From positions 1 to 11,005 of the forward strand of contig CALFYC010000182.1 of the NCBI GenBank assembly GCA_937952895.1: a stretch of 11,005 nt of DNA, read 5' to 3'. The notes under the pieces are model-generated. The model saw only the letters and a list, made by a program, of their open reading frames with translations. It was not told where the DNA came from and did not search any database. This document shows, in pieces, positions 1-5,002 of the stretch (positions within the stretch are counted from its first letter, which is position 1; each line of letters starts with the position of its first letter). The DNA comes from an uncultured Neisseriaceae bacterium (GTDB lineage Bacteria > Pseudomonadota > Gammaproteobacteria > Burkholderiales > UBA11063). A program made the translations under genes and the position numbers.

Positions 1-1
1 A

Positions 2-73
2 GCTGAGTTAAATACTGCTGAAAACGTGGCAGGCTTAAAGGCTGACTTCGAGGCGATTTTAGATGATAAATAA
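2..73 (+). CDS. C-terminal end of an unidentified protein (5' truncated by window)
   Basis: One frame is open from the first base to the TAA at 71-73 and encodes the last 23 residues of a protein, ending in the acidic sequence FEAILDDK. The next ORF starts 8 bases before this stop (ATG at 63), an overlap typical of translationally coupled phage genes. That overlap supports the frame being real. Too little is left to name a function. Confidence 0.5.
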   Translation, partial: AELNTAENVAGLKADFEAILDDK

Positions 74-215
74 CTACTGGCGCGATTGGTTAGCCGCTAT
101 CGCTTTTATAGCGGCTTTTGGCTGGGCTGGCACAGACGATTATAACTATCGCTGTGACCAAGCTAGAAAAATGAATAAACACGAAACTTGCAAGATGGTA
201 GCAAGCAAGCCCTGA
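63..215 (+). CDS. small single-span membrane protein (50 aa), unknown function
   Basis: This 50-residue ORF overlaps the end of the preceding gene by 11 bases, suggesting translational coupling. The N-terminus MINNYWRDW is followed by a hydrophobic stretch, roughly residues 10-23 (LAAIAFIAAFGWAG), long enough for one short membrane helix. A polar tail follows with two cysteines (C31 and C43). The hydrophobic helix suggests an inner-membrane mini-protein. I do not recognise the family. Holin or spanin roles are possible for small phage membrane proteins, but nothing in the sequence points specifically to them. The ORF is short, so its reality rests on the start-stop overlap and the coherent hydrophobicity. 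Confidence 0.5.
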   Translation: MINNYWRDWLAAIAFIAAFGWAGTDDYNYRCDQARKMNKHETCKMVASKP

Positions 216-306
216 AATCATGGCAAAAACGCCTATTGTAATTATTGATGATTTTCAATATCTCATGGCTAATGAGTTTTTGCGCCGTAGCAGTGAATGT
301 CAGTAA
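202..306 (+). pseudogene. remnant of a phage Sak4-like RecA-fold ATPase (Walker B segment only)
   Basis: The open segment 202-306 (first ATG at 220, stop TAA at 304-306) encodes TPIVIIDDFQYLMANEFLRR preceded by a few residues. From memory of phage recombination ATPases of the Sak4/RecA-like type, this matches the Walker B strand (IVIIDD) and the highly conserved FQYLMANEF-RR block that follows it. A complete member has about 200-300 residues, with a Walker A loop before this block and a long domain after it. Neither is present: an in-frame stop lies at 199-201 and translation ends about 10 residues after the block. I infer a deletion remnant, perhaps from rearrangement next to the HNH gene. 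A 28-residue peptide from the ATG at 220 could still be made, but it would not be an ATPase. Confidence 0.55.
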
Positions 307-377
307 AAACAAAATATATATCAATGTATTATGTATTTCTATAGGCTTTTTATGTCAGTGAATTTGTCAGAAGTTTT

Positions 378-398
378 AGCCTCTTAGGAGGCTTTTTT
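378..398 (+). terminator. Rho-independent terminator upstream of the HNH gene
   Basis: AGCCTC (378-383) pairs perfectly with GAGGCT (388-393) around a TTAG loop and is followed by a run of T to 398. It would end transcription from the left block before the HNH gene, which then needs its own promoter or read-through. Confidence 0.75.
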
Positions 399-410
399 GT
401 TGGAGTTATT

Positions 411-1010
411 ATGCAAAAAAGCAAACTAACCAAGGAGCAAGAGCAGGAATTTAAAAGACTTTACCCTACTACTCCAAATAAAACCCTTGCTGAGATGTTT
501 AGTGCGTCTATTGATTTTATTGGCAATAAAGCACATCAGTTAGGCGTTAAAAAAGACAAAGAATACCTAACAAAAATTTGCCAAAGGGAAAATACAGGCC
601 AATTTAAAAAAGGCCATGTATCACACAACAAAGGCAAAAAAGGCGTATTTTTTGGCAGTGTAAGAAACCAATTTAAAAAAGGCCACCAACCACACAATAC
701 ACTAAATATTGGTGATGAGCGCGAAGATAAAGACGGTTATGTGTGGGTAAAAATTGGAACTGGTAAAACAAAATACGAAAGATGGAAACCTAAACACCAT
801 ATTTTTTTTGGTGAACCAGTGCCAAAAGGCATGATCTTGATATTCAAAGACGGTAATAAACGCAATTTTGATAAATCAAATTTAGAGTTGATTAGTCGAT
901 CTGAGAATATGAAGCGAAATACTATTTATCGCTACCCACAACCAATTATTGATCTAATCAGGATCAATAAAAAATTCCAACGAAAAATAAGAGAGACTGA
1001 AAATGCGTGA
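411..1010 (+). CDS. HNH endonuclease
   Basis: The 199-residue protein has a helical, helix-turn-helix-like N-terminus (about residues 6-45). Two copies of a QFKKGH-x-x-HN element follow (residues 64-73 and 88-96), typical of DNA-contacting segments in phage HNH enzymes. The C-terminal HNH domain spans about 100-170, with KHHIFFGE (H129/H130), PKGMILIFKDGNKRNFDKSN (D147, N149, N152, N157) and LELISRSENMKRN. Members cut double-stranded DNA with one divalent metal and often act as free-standing homing enzymes. The start at 411 has GGAG five bases upstream (402-405). It overlaps the next gene by 8 bases. It lies beside a broken ATPase gene, which fits an insertion or displacement event, but that is inference. 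Family assignment is secure; target unknown. Confidence 0.92.
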   Translation: MQKSKLTKEQEQEFKRLYPTTPNKTLAEMFSASIDFIGNKAHQLGVKKDKEYLTKICQRENTGQFKKGHVSHNKGKKGVFFGSVRNQFKKGHQPHNTLNIGDEREDKDGYVWVKIGTGKTKYERWKPKHHIFFGEPVPKGMILIFKDGNKRNFDKSNLELISRSENMKRNTIYRYPQPIIDLIRINKKFQRKIRETENA

Positions 1011-1224
1011 TATTAATTATTTGCGTGAATCATTATTAGATGCAATGGACAAGCTAATGGAAGGGAAAATTGATGTTAGTCAAGCCAAGGCGATGGCTGA
1101 TTTAGGCCAAGTGCTTGTTAATTCAGCCAAGATTGAAGCTGATCTAATGCGTAAGGATGAGGATTTTCAGGGTACTGGATTTATGCGTAACATTAACCCA
1201 AAAACACTTGGGCATGAAAAGTAA
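1003..1224 (+). CDS. small phage protein often found beside HNH genes (73 aa)
   Basis: This small, mostly helical protein begins MRDINYLRESLLDAMDKLMEG and continues with IDVSQAKAMADLGQVLVNSAKIEADLM. The pattern ID-xx-xAKA-AD--QVLVNSAK-E-D is one I associate with a widespread short phage protein of unknown function in proteobacterial phages and prophages. It has no catalytic motif, signal peptide or membrane segment. The ATG at 1003 lies within the last codons of the HNH gene (8-base overlap), indicating co-expression. The stop is followed at once by several hairpins that probably end the transcript. Function unknown; a DNA-binding or replication-accessory role would be a guess. Confidence 0.75.
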   Translation: MRDINYLRESLLDAMDKLMEGKIDVSQAKAMADLGQVLVNSAKIEADLMRKDEDFQGTGFMRNINPKTLGHEK

Positions 1225-1290
1225 ACCCATGCCCTCAAGCGAGGGCTAAAACCTATGGATTTTGCGGAGGTCATAGGTTTTAGTGTTTTT
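1210..1290 (+). terminator. hairpin cluster with a strong terminator
   Basis: Three stems follow one another. GGGCATG (1210-1216) can pair with CATGCCC (1228-1234). GCCCTC (1231-1236) pairs with GAGGGC (1241-1246). CTAAAACCTATG (1246-1257) pairs with CATAGGTTTTAG (1272-1283), a perfect 12-bp stem with a 14-base loop, followed by a T tract (1284-1291). The first two compete for 1231-1234. The last is a good Rho-independent terminator for the HNH transcript. Confidence 0.65.
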
Positions 1291-1301
1291 TAATCTTAGA
1301 C

Positions 1302-1344
1302 AGTGGCTGGGGTGGTGTCACTGTTAAAGCGTGAGTTATAACCG
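1302..1344 (+). repeat. leader repeat, copy A (upstream of the 92-aa gene)
   Basis: The stretch beginning AGTGGCTGGGG aligns without gaps to 1689-1731 at about 30 of 43 positions, counted by eye. It includes AGTGGCTGGG, TGTC-CTGTT and GAGTTA. Copy A can form ACAGTG (1300-1305) with CACTGT (1319-1324). Each copy sits just upstream of a small phage gene, so it may be a shared leader or recombination seam. Confidence 0.5.
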
Positions 1345-1357
1345 ATAAGAGGTATTT

Positions 1358-1636
1358 ATGCAAAGAGTTATTGTTTGTGCCGCTGTGCGAAATTGCAGCG
1401 AAAATAAAATAATTGTTGGCGTTAGGCATGGTGATGAACACATGAATAACCAAATATCTGAGATAGGTCTTTGGCATTGGGATGATATTCAAGAAGAAGG
1501 CTTTTTGGATAACAAAGGAAGTTTTTTGAGCCGCACAGAGGCTTGGAAAGTGGCAGAAGCCGCAGGGCAAATCAAGCGGAGAGTCGATGGTGACACTATT
1601 GATGGTGGCACATTGTTTAGTGAAAACTTGTACTAG
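1358..1636 (+). CDS. conserved small phage protein of unknown function (92 aa)
   Basis: The protein starts MQRVIVCAAVRN and carries IIVGVRHGDEHM (about residues 22-33), a WHWDDIQEEGFLD segment, a SRTEAWKVAEAAGQIKRR helix (about residues 58-75) and a GGTLFSENLY C-terminus. This order (CAA-R, GVRH-D, GF-D--G-F--R-EAW-IA-AAGQI, LYSENLY) resembles a small phage protein family I have met in many tailed-phage genomes; its function is not known. It has no membrane segment or signal peptide. The start at 1358 is well supported by AGAGG at 1348-1352, five bases upstream. A frame on the opposite strand over the same bases has no such support and is a shadow. Expression probably starts downstream of the terminator ending at 1290. 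Confidence 0.8.
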   Translation: MQRVIVCAAVRNCSENKIIVGVRHGDEHMNNQISEIGLWHWDDIQEEGFLDNKGSFLSRTEAWKVAEAAGQIKRRVDGDTIDGGTLFSENLY

Positions 1637-1650
1637 TGCTTGTACTAGTG
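1627..1650 (+). repeat. perfect 12-bp tandem duplication across the stop codon
   Basis: CTTGTACTAGTG occurs twice back to back (1627-1638 and 1639-1650). The first copy contains the last two codons and the TAG stop of the 92-aa gene. The second lies in the untranslated region and repeats the stop context. It looks like a recent slippage duplication. Confidence 0.85.
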
Positions 1651-1688
1651 AATGGGTTATAGCACCACAACGATAATAGACCTGCATA

Positions 1689-1731
1689 AGTGGCTGGGTG
1701 CTTGTCGCTGTTGATGCAGGAGTTAGGCGCG
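1689..1731 (+). repeat. leader repeat, copy B (upstream of the 49-aa gene)
   Basis: This is the second copy of the leader described at 1302-1344. It is enclosed by CCTGCAT (1681-1687) and ATGCAGG (1714-1720), which form a 7-bp stem not shared with copy A. The 49-aa gene starts about 35 bases after its end. Confidence 0.5.
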
Positions 1732-1766
1732 TTGAGTTAGTAAAATATTTTGAACGAGGTGACATG

Positions 1767-1916
1767 ATGAAATACTTTGTTGTACCTACAGTGATTTGCG
1801 GTGTGAAACTTTTTGCTGTCGAAGAAAGTGACGGTTATGTGTTGAAATACTGCGAAACTAAAGAAAGAGCTGAGGCTTTTATGATTATTATCATGATATT
1901 AAAGAAGATAAAATAA
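1767..1916 (+). CDS. small conserved phage protein, unknown function (49 aa)
   Basis: MKYFVVPTVICGVKLFAVEE is followed by SDGYVLKYCETKERAEAFM. The alternation VVPTV--GVKLFAVE-SDGYV-KYC-TKE-AE-F suggests a compact beta-beta-beta-helix fold. It resembles short phage proteins of unknown function. I chose the ATG at 1767 because GAGGTG (1756-1761) is then 5 bases away; the ATG at 1764 is in the same frame but only 2 bases away. A longer reading from a GTG at 1698 would have to translate through the leader repeat and is unlikely. The last ten residues (IIIMILKKIK) are hydrophobic then basic and look unlike the rest, so the tail may have drifted. Confidence 0.65.
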   Translation: MKYFVVPTVICGVKLFAVEESDGYVLKYCETKERAEAFMIIIMILKKIK

Positions 1917-1938
1917 CAACCCCAAATATTATCTAAAT

Positions 1939-2015
1939 GCTCCTATAGTGTAACAGGTTAACACGTCACACTTTCAATGTGAAGACTATCGGTTCGAGTC
2001 CGTTTAGGAGTACCA
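1939..2015 (+). tRNA. tRNA-Glu (anticodon TTC), CCA encoded
   Basis: A cloverleaf can be drawn. The acceptor GCTCCTA (1939-1945) pairs with TAGGAGT (2005-2011) with a G-U at the first pair. The D stem is GTGT/ACAC. The anticodon stem TCACA/TGTGA has loop CTTTCAA and anticodon TTC at 1973-1975. The T arm is ATCGG-TTCGAGT-CCGTT with one mismatch. The discriminator is A2012 and CCA (2013-2015) is encoded. It reads GAA and GAG, which are abundant in this AT-rich genome. Confidence 0.92.
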
Positions 2016-2035
2016 ATTTAATATATCAAATTTGC

Positions 2036-2110
2036 TGTGCAGTAGCCTAGTGGTTGAGGCAACGGTCTTTGACACCGTTTACAGTGGTTCAATTCCACTC
2101 TGCACTGCCA
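2036..2110 (+). tRNA. tRNA-Gln (anticodon TTG), CCA encoded
   Basis: The acceptor TGTGCAG (2036-2042) pairs with CTGCACT (2100-2106) except for a T-T mismatch at the first pair. The D stem is GCCT/AGGC. The anticodon stem ACGGT/ACCGT has loop CTTTGAC and anticodon TTG at 2069-2071. The T arm AGTGG-TTCAATT-CCACT is perfect. The discriminator is G2107 and CCA is encoded. A weak first pair and G73 are known glutamine identity features. It reads CAA and CAG. Confidence 0.94.
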
Positions 2111-2118
2111 TTTATTTT

Positions 2119-2205
2119 GCCCTCGTGATGGAATTTAGGTAGACATGTGAGCCTTAGAAGCTTATGCCTTAGTGCGTGCTGGTTTGATGCTATCATCCTC
2201 CTCCA
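2119..2205 (+). pseudogene. degenerate tRNA-Leu (anticodon TAG)
   Basis: The first two thirds follow a normal class II tRNA-Leu. They include GCCCTCG at 2119-2125, TGGAATTTAGGTAGACA for the D arm, and an anticodon stem TGAGC/GCTTA with loop CTTAGAA (anticodon TAG). The long variable arm reads TGCCTTAGTGCGT. The 3' third is broken: GCTGG-TTTGATG-CTATC is a poor T arm, and ATCCTCC (2195-2201) cannot pair with GCCCTCG. The element still has the usual length of 87 bases and ends in CCA at 2203-2205. I infer a decayed gene. It overlaps no protein gene. Confidence 0.6.
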
Positions 2206-2233
2206 TATTACAATAAAAATAAAATTAATTTTT

Positions 2234-2256
2234 AGCGCCTTAATTGGCGCTTTTTT
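2234..2256 (+). terminator. Rho-independent terminator after the tRNA cluster
   Basis: AGCGCC (2234-2239) pairs perfectly with GGCGCT (2246-2251) around TTAATT and is followed by six T (2251-2256). An A-rich stretch precedes it, so it could also stop transcription from the other side. It separates the tRNA block from the operon starting at 2261. Confidence 0.8.
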
Positions 2257-2260
2257 ATTT

Positions 2261-2554
2261 ATGTCAAATATTGATTTACAAGATATGTCTTATCCAGATG
2301 GTTTATCTTCTGCAATGCGACTTTTATCACAAAATGTAAAGACTTTAAAAACTTTTGTTGAAACTACTTCAAATAGGTATTCTTATAATGTAAGCCTTTG
2401 GCCAAAAGAAGACCTGTCTCATTTAAGGAATTTATTTTTTACTACAAAGGGAATATTATTTACTTTAATATCATTTAAAGAGGTAAGAAGTATAATGCAT
2501 GAAATAGAAAATTCTTTGGATACTTTATATGACAACATAGGCGAATATTGGTAA
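2261..2554 (+). CDS. unknown protein (97 aa), first gene of an AT-rich operon
   Basis: I do not recognise this protein. It reads MSNIDLQDMSYPDGLSSAMR at the start, then alternates helices rich in leucine and lysine, with a more hydrophobic helix at about residues 60-72 (FTTKGILFTLISF). That helix is too mixed to call a membrane span with confidence. The C-terminus is IENSLDTLYDNIGEYW. The start is placed at 2261, the first ATG after the terminator ending at 2256; reading further upstream would run through the terminator and decayed tRNA-Leu. No clear Shine-Dalgarno precedes it, and several genes in this operon share that weakness. An alternative ATG lies at 2285. The next gene begins two bases after its stop. 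Confidence 0.65.
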   Translation: MSNIDLQDMSYPDGLSSAMRLLSQNVKTLKTFVETTSNRYSYNVSLWPKEDLSHLRNLFFTTKGILFTLISFKEVRSIMHEIENSLDTLYDNIGEYW

Positions 2555-2556
2555 TT

Positions 2557-2976
2557 ATGTCTTTATATAAATTTACACTTGATCAAGATTATATTTTTGA
2601 TCTTTCTCCTTTTACTTTGATTTCTCATAATATACAAAAACCTTGGATGAGAATTGAAGGTACAAAACTTATTATTCCTGCTGGTTATAGTTGGGATGGT
2701 TGTTCGCCAAAATTTAAAATTGGCAATAAAATATTTGGCACTCCAGACTTTGAAGAAAAAACAAAATATGCATCTCTTGTTCATGATGTTTTGTACCAAT
2801 ATGCAGGAATACATTTTATTAATAAAGATTCATCAGATTATATATTTTATTCAATAATGAAGAATAATAATTTTAATGGTGCAAAATTTTATTATTTTAT
2901 GGTTAAGCAATTTGGTGATTATTTTTGGGACAAGTATTATAAACCAAATACAAGCATTCTATATAATGGAAACTAA
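2557..2976 (+). CDS. DUF1353 family phage protein (139 aa)
   Basis: The signature of the DUF1353 family is clear: IIPAGYSWDGCSPKF (about residues 39-53) followed by TKYASLVHDVLYQ (69-81), with a conserved WDG and a VHDxLYQ motif. The conserved Asp and His residues suggest an active or metal-binding site, but the family has no established activity. Members are common in tailed phages and prophages. There is no signal peptide. The start is the ATG at 2557, two bases after the previous stop; an in-frame TTG at 2548 would overlap that gene. The next gene's ATG follows one base after this stop, so the three genes are closely coupled. Confidence 0.85.
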   Translation: MSLYKFTLDQDYIFDLSPFTLISHNIQKPWMRIEGTKLIIPAGYSWDGCSPKFKIGNKIFGTPDFEEKTKYASLVHDVLYQYAGIHFINKDSSDYIFYSIMKNNNFNGAKFYYFMVKQFGDYFWDKYYKPNTSILYNGN

Positions 2977-2977
2977 T

Positions 2978-3391
2978 ATGTTACTAGCACAAATAAAACA
3001 AGACCAATTATCTGCAAGAAAAAACAAAGAAACTGTAAAATCTTCTCTGTTAACTACGTTAATTGGCGATATAGAAAATTTAATTAAAACAAAGAATTCA
3101 GATAATACTGATACTCTTATTATTGGTTTAATTAAATCTTATTTGGATAAAAATCTTGAGTTTCAAAATTCACATCCAAACTCTGATGTCTTACAAAGTT
3201 TAAAGCAAGAACAAACAATCCTGCAACAATACATGCCTTCATCTTTAAGTGATGATGAAATTAAGCAAATTATTACTCAGAACTCTTTAACTTCTATGCC
3301 AAATGTTATGAAACATTTTAAAGAAAATTATTTTGGCAAATATGATGGTAAAAAACTTTCTGATTTAGCTAAGAGTATTTTTAATGTCTAA
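2978..3391 (+). CDS. GatB/YqeY domain protein (137 aa)
   Basis: The protein has the YqeY pattern: an N-terminal LLAQIKQDQLSARKNKETVK (about residues 2-21, with the conserved ARK), then SSLLTTLIGDIENL, a central IIGLIKSYLDKNLEF helix and QTILQQYMPSSLSDDEIKQI (about residues 84-103). It ends with the helical MPNVMKHFKENYFGKYDGKKLSDLAK. Its length is close to the usual ~145. YqeY proteins resemble the C-terminal tail of GatB, which contacts tRNA in the amidotransferase that makes Gln-tRNA or Asn-tRNA. Stand-alone YqeY has no settled function. It lies less than 1 kb from phage tRNA-Glu and tRNA-Gln genes, which may or may not be meaningful. The start at 2978 fits GGA at 2970 and the preceding stop; the end overlaps the vWA gene by 8 bases. 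Confidence 0.85.
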   Translation: MLLAQIKQDQLSARKNKETVKSSLLTTLIGDIENLIKTKNSDNTDTLIIGLIKSYLDKNLEFQNSHPNSDVLQSLKQEQTILQQYMPSSLSDDEIKQIITQNSLTSMPNVMKHFKENYFGKYDGKKLSDLAKSIFNV

Positions 3392-3947
3392 CAATATTAA
3401 AATCGTAGTTGTACTAGATGAGTCTGGTTCAATGCAAACTTTATTAGGATCAACAAGAGAATCTTTTGATGGTTTTATTAATTCACAACAACAATTAGAT
3501 GGTGATGCATCTTTTGTGTTGTATAAATTTGGTAGTAAAATTACCAGCAACTCATTTGAAAGTATTCATAATGTTAAAAAACTTGAAGACATGGACTATC
3601 GTCCTTCTGGTGGCACTCCTTTGTTTGATGCTATTGGCAAAGCAATTAATACTGAAGTTACTCTTGGTAGTTCTGGTGTGTTGGCTATTATTACAGATGG
3701 TGAAGAAAATCAATCCTTATTTTTCAACAAGGAAATGGTTTCTAACCTTATTGACCAAATACAAAAAGTAAATGGATGGCAAGTGTTATTTCTTGGTGCA
3801 AATATTAAAGATTTTTCTGATTTAGCAAAAAGTTTAAATGTGTCAAAAAATAATGCTCTTAATTTTATGGCCACTGATAAAGGTATTCATGAAGGATATG
3901 CGTCCATTACTGCCTCTGTAACTTCTTATAGGCAGTCTCATGCATAG
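3384..3947 (+). CDS. von Willebrand factor A (vWA) domain protein (187 aa)
   Basis: This is a single vWA domain with almost nothing added. The metal-binding MIDAS residues are all present: IVVVLDESGSM (D12, S14, S16), SGGTPLFDAI (T78) and LAIITDGEEN (D105). The core strands KIVVVLDESGS, DASFVLYKFGS, GVLAIITDGE and QVLFLGANI fit the Rossmann-like fold. Phage proteins of this kind are known but have no agreed role; the fold normally binds a partner protein through a Mg ion. There is no signal peptide, so it is cytoplasmic. It overlaps the YqeY gene by 8 bases and dCMP deaminase by 8 bases. A second vWA domain occurs in the Ro60 protein of the same operon. Confidence 0.9.
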   Translation: MSNNIKIVVVLDESGSMQTLLGSTRESFDGFINSQQQLDGDASFVLYKFGSKITSNSFESIHNVKKLEDMDYRPSGGTPLFDAIGKAINTEVTLGSSGVLAIITDGEENQSLFFNKEMVSNLIDQIQKVNGWQVLFLGANIKDFSDLAKSLNVSKNNALNFMATDKGIHEGYASITASVTSYRQSHA

Positions 3948-4404
3948 AAAAGAATGGCATAGTCATTGGATTGATAGATGCTATGCTAATGCACTTATGA
4001 GCACTTGTGCTTCTGGAAGAAGAGTTGGAGCAGTTATTGTTTCGAAACATAACAGATCTTTGTCTGATGGATTCAATGGTGTTCCTTCAAAGTTTCCACA
4101 TCCAACAACATGTCCAAGAAAAGATAATAATGTTCCTTCTGGACAATGCCTAGACATGTGCCCTTGTGCTCATGCAGAATCTAATGCAATAGATACTGCT
4201 GCAAGATATGGTATATCCATTGAAGGTGCTTATATGTATTGCACAAATAAACCTTGTGTTTTTTGTATGTCTAGGATAATAAATTCTGGAATAGAAAAAG
4301 TTTACTATATAGAAGATTATCCACATGAATTAACTAGTTCAATGGCTAAATATGCAAATGTAGAACTTATTCAATTAGACGGAACTAATTATGAAAATAA
4401 CTAA
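3940..4404 (+). CDS. deoxycytidylate (dCMP) deaminase
   Basis: This zinc enzyme converts dCMP to dUMP, the substrate of thymidylate synthase. The catalytic motif is CPCAHAESNAI (H78 and the proton-shuttling E80) with NKPCVFCMSRI supplying C106 and C109 as zinc ligands. The N-terminal GRRVGAVIVSKHNRSLSDGFNGVPS is typical of dCMP deaminases. Extra cysteines before the active site (C58, C70, C74) might bind a second zinc as in the T4 enzyme, though I cannot assign ligands. Length 154 is normal for bacterial and phage forms. It is coupled to both neighbours by overlaps of 8 and 14 bases. With ThyA at 7751 and DHFR at 9219 it completes a dTMP-supply route. Confidence 0.95.
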   Translation: MHRKEWHSHWIDRCYANALMSTCASGRRVGAVIVSKHNRSLSDGFNGVPSKFPHPTTCPRKDNNVPSGQCLDMCPCAHAESNAIDTAARYGISIEGAYMYCTNKPCVFCMSRIINSGIEKVYYIEDYPHELTSSMAKYANVELIQLDGTNYENN

Positions 4405-4819
4405 AGAATTATCTGATTCAATTAATCTTTTAATTACTAAAATGACAACTACGGATTTTGATAAGTTGTCAAAATTAATTGAATTTAGATCTTTTAATGG
4501 TTCGTTTTTTCCATTTATAGGATCAAAATGGAATGATGTTGATTTTTCAAATAACTATTGTCATATAGCTTATGTTGAAATCAAAAGATTAAATCGTGTG
4601 ACAGTATATGTTGGTTTTAATGAAGACTTAAATTTTGATCATTATCCTTATTTTACAATGACTGATAATGATTGGAATTCCATAAAGACGATTTTGCTCA
4701 ATATATATTATGAATATCACAATATCAATCCTAAATATAATAAGATTGATAACTGGCTTAGACAAATCAATCAATATTTGATTGCATTTTCTAGTAGATT
4801 GGAAATTATTAGAGATTAA
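4391..4819 (+). CDS. unknown protein (142 aa)
   Basis: I do not recognise this protein. It begins MKITKELSDSINLLITKMTT, has an aromatic-rich middle (FRSFNGSFFPFIGSKWNDVD, about residues 33-52), a strand-like YVEIKRLNRVTVYVGF and a helical C-terminus with many Tyr, Asn and Ile. No catalytic motif, zinc ligand set or membrane segment is visible. It starts inside the end of the dCMP deaminase gene (14-base overlap). The next small gene starts 3 bases after its stop, so it is part of the same transcript. Codon use is as AT-rich as its neighbours, which supports real coding. Confidence 0.7.
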   Translation: MKITKELSDSINLLITKMTTTDFDKLSKLIEFRSFNGSFFPFIGSKWNDVDFSNNYCHIAYVEIKRLNRVTVYVGFNEDLNFDHYPYFTMTDNDWNSIKTILLNIYYEYHNINPKYNKIDNWLRQINQYLIAFSSRLEIIRD

Positions 4820-4822
4820 AAA

Positions 4823-4993
4823 ATGATAGTAAAATGTGCTTGTAAACATCAATTTCAAGATGAAGTATATGGTGCTGGTATGCGTGTACACAATCCTTGT
4901 AATAAAGGATCAAGGTGCACAGTTTGTGGCAACATAGCAACCTCAAAAGATAGTAAGCCTGAAGAAAATAAAGATAGCAAAAAAAGTAAATAA
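4823..4993 (+). CDS. small Cys-rich phage protein with a zinc-ribbon-like pattern (56 aa)
   Basis: The peptide MIVKCACKHQFQDEVYGAGM continues RVHNPCNKGSRCTVCGN and ends in a Lys/Glu/Ser-rich tail. Cysteines at 5, 7, 26, 32 and 35, with His 9 and His 23, make two ligand pairs (CxC and CxxC) that could hold one zinc ion. The KCxCKH-(F/Y)QD--YG-G-RVHN ... RCTVCG pattern is one I have seen in short phage proteins of unknown function. It starts 3 bases after the preceding stop and ends 9 bases before the Ro60 gene, in an otherwise unbroken operon. The charged tail probably is disordered. Confidence 0.75.
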   Translation: MIVKCACKHQFQDEVYGAGMRVHNPCNKGSRCTVCGNIATSKDSKPEENKDSKKSK

Positions 4994-5002
4994 GGAATTT
5001 TC

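Noticed and set aside
1660..1740. Possible integron attC site before the 49-aa gene
   Set aside because: CAACG/CGTTG and CCTGCAT/ATGCAGG are nested and GTTGAGT fits GTTRRRY, but the matching 5' core RYYYAAC is absent, copy A lacks both cores, and no integrase is seen.
1280..1765. Minus-strand frame of 161 codons over the 92-aa gene
   Set aside because: It runs antisense through a terminator, a leader repeat and a well-supported plus-strand gene, has no ribosome site, and its translation resembles no protein.
2184..2214. Promoter-like TTGATG ... TACAAT at the end of the tRNA-Leu remnant
   Set aside because: The spacer is 19 bases, both boxes are imperfect, and it is followed at once by a terminator.
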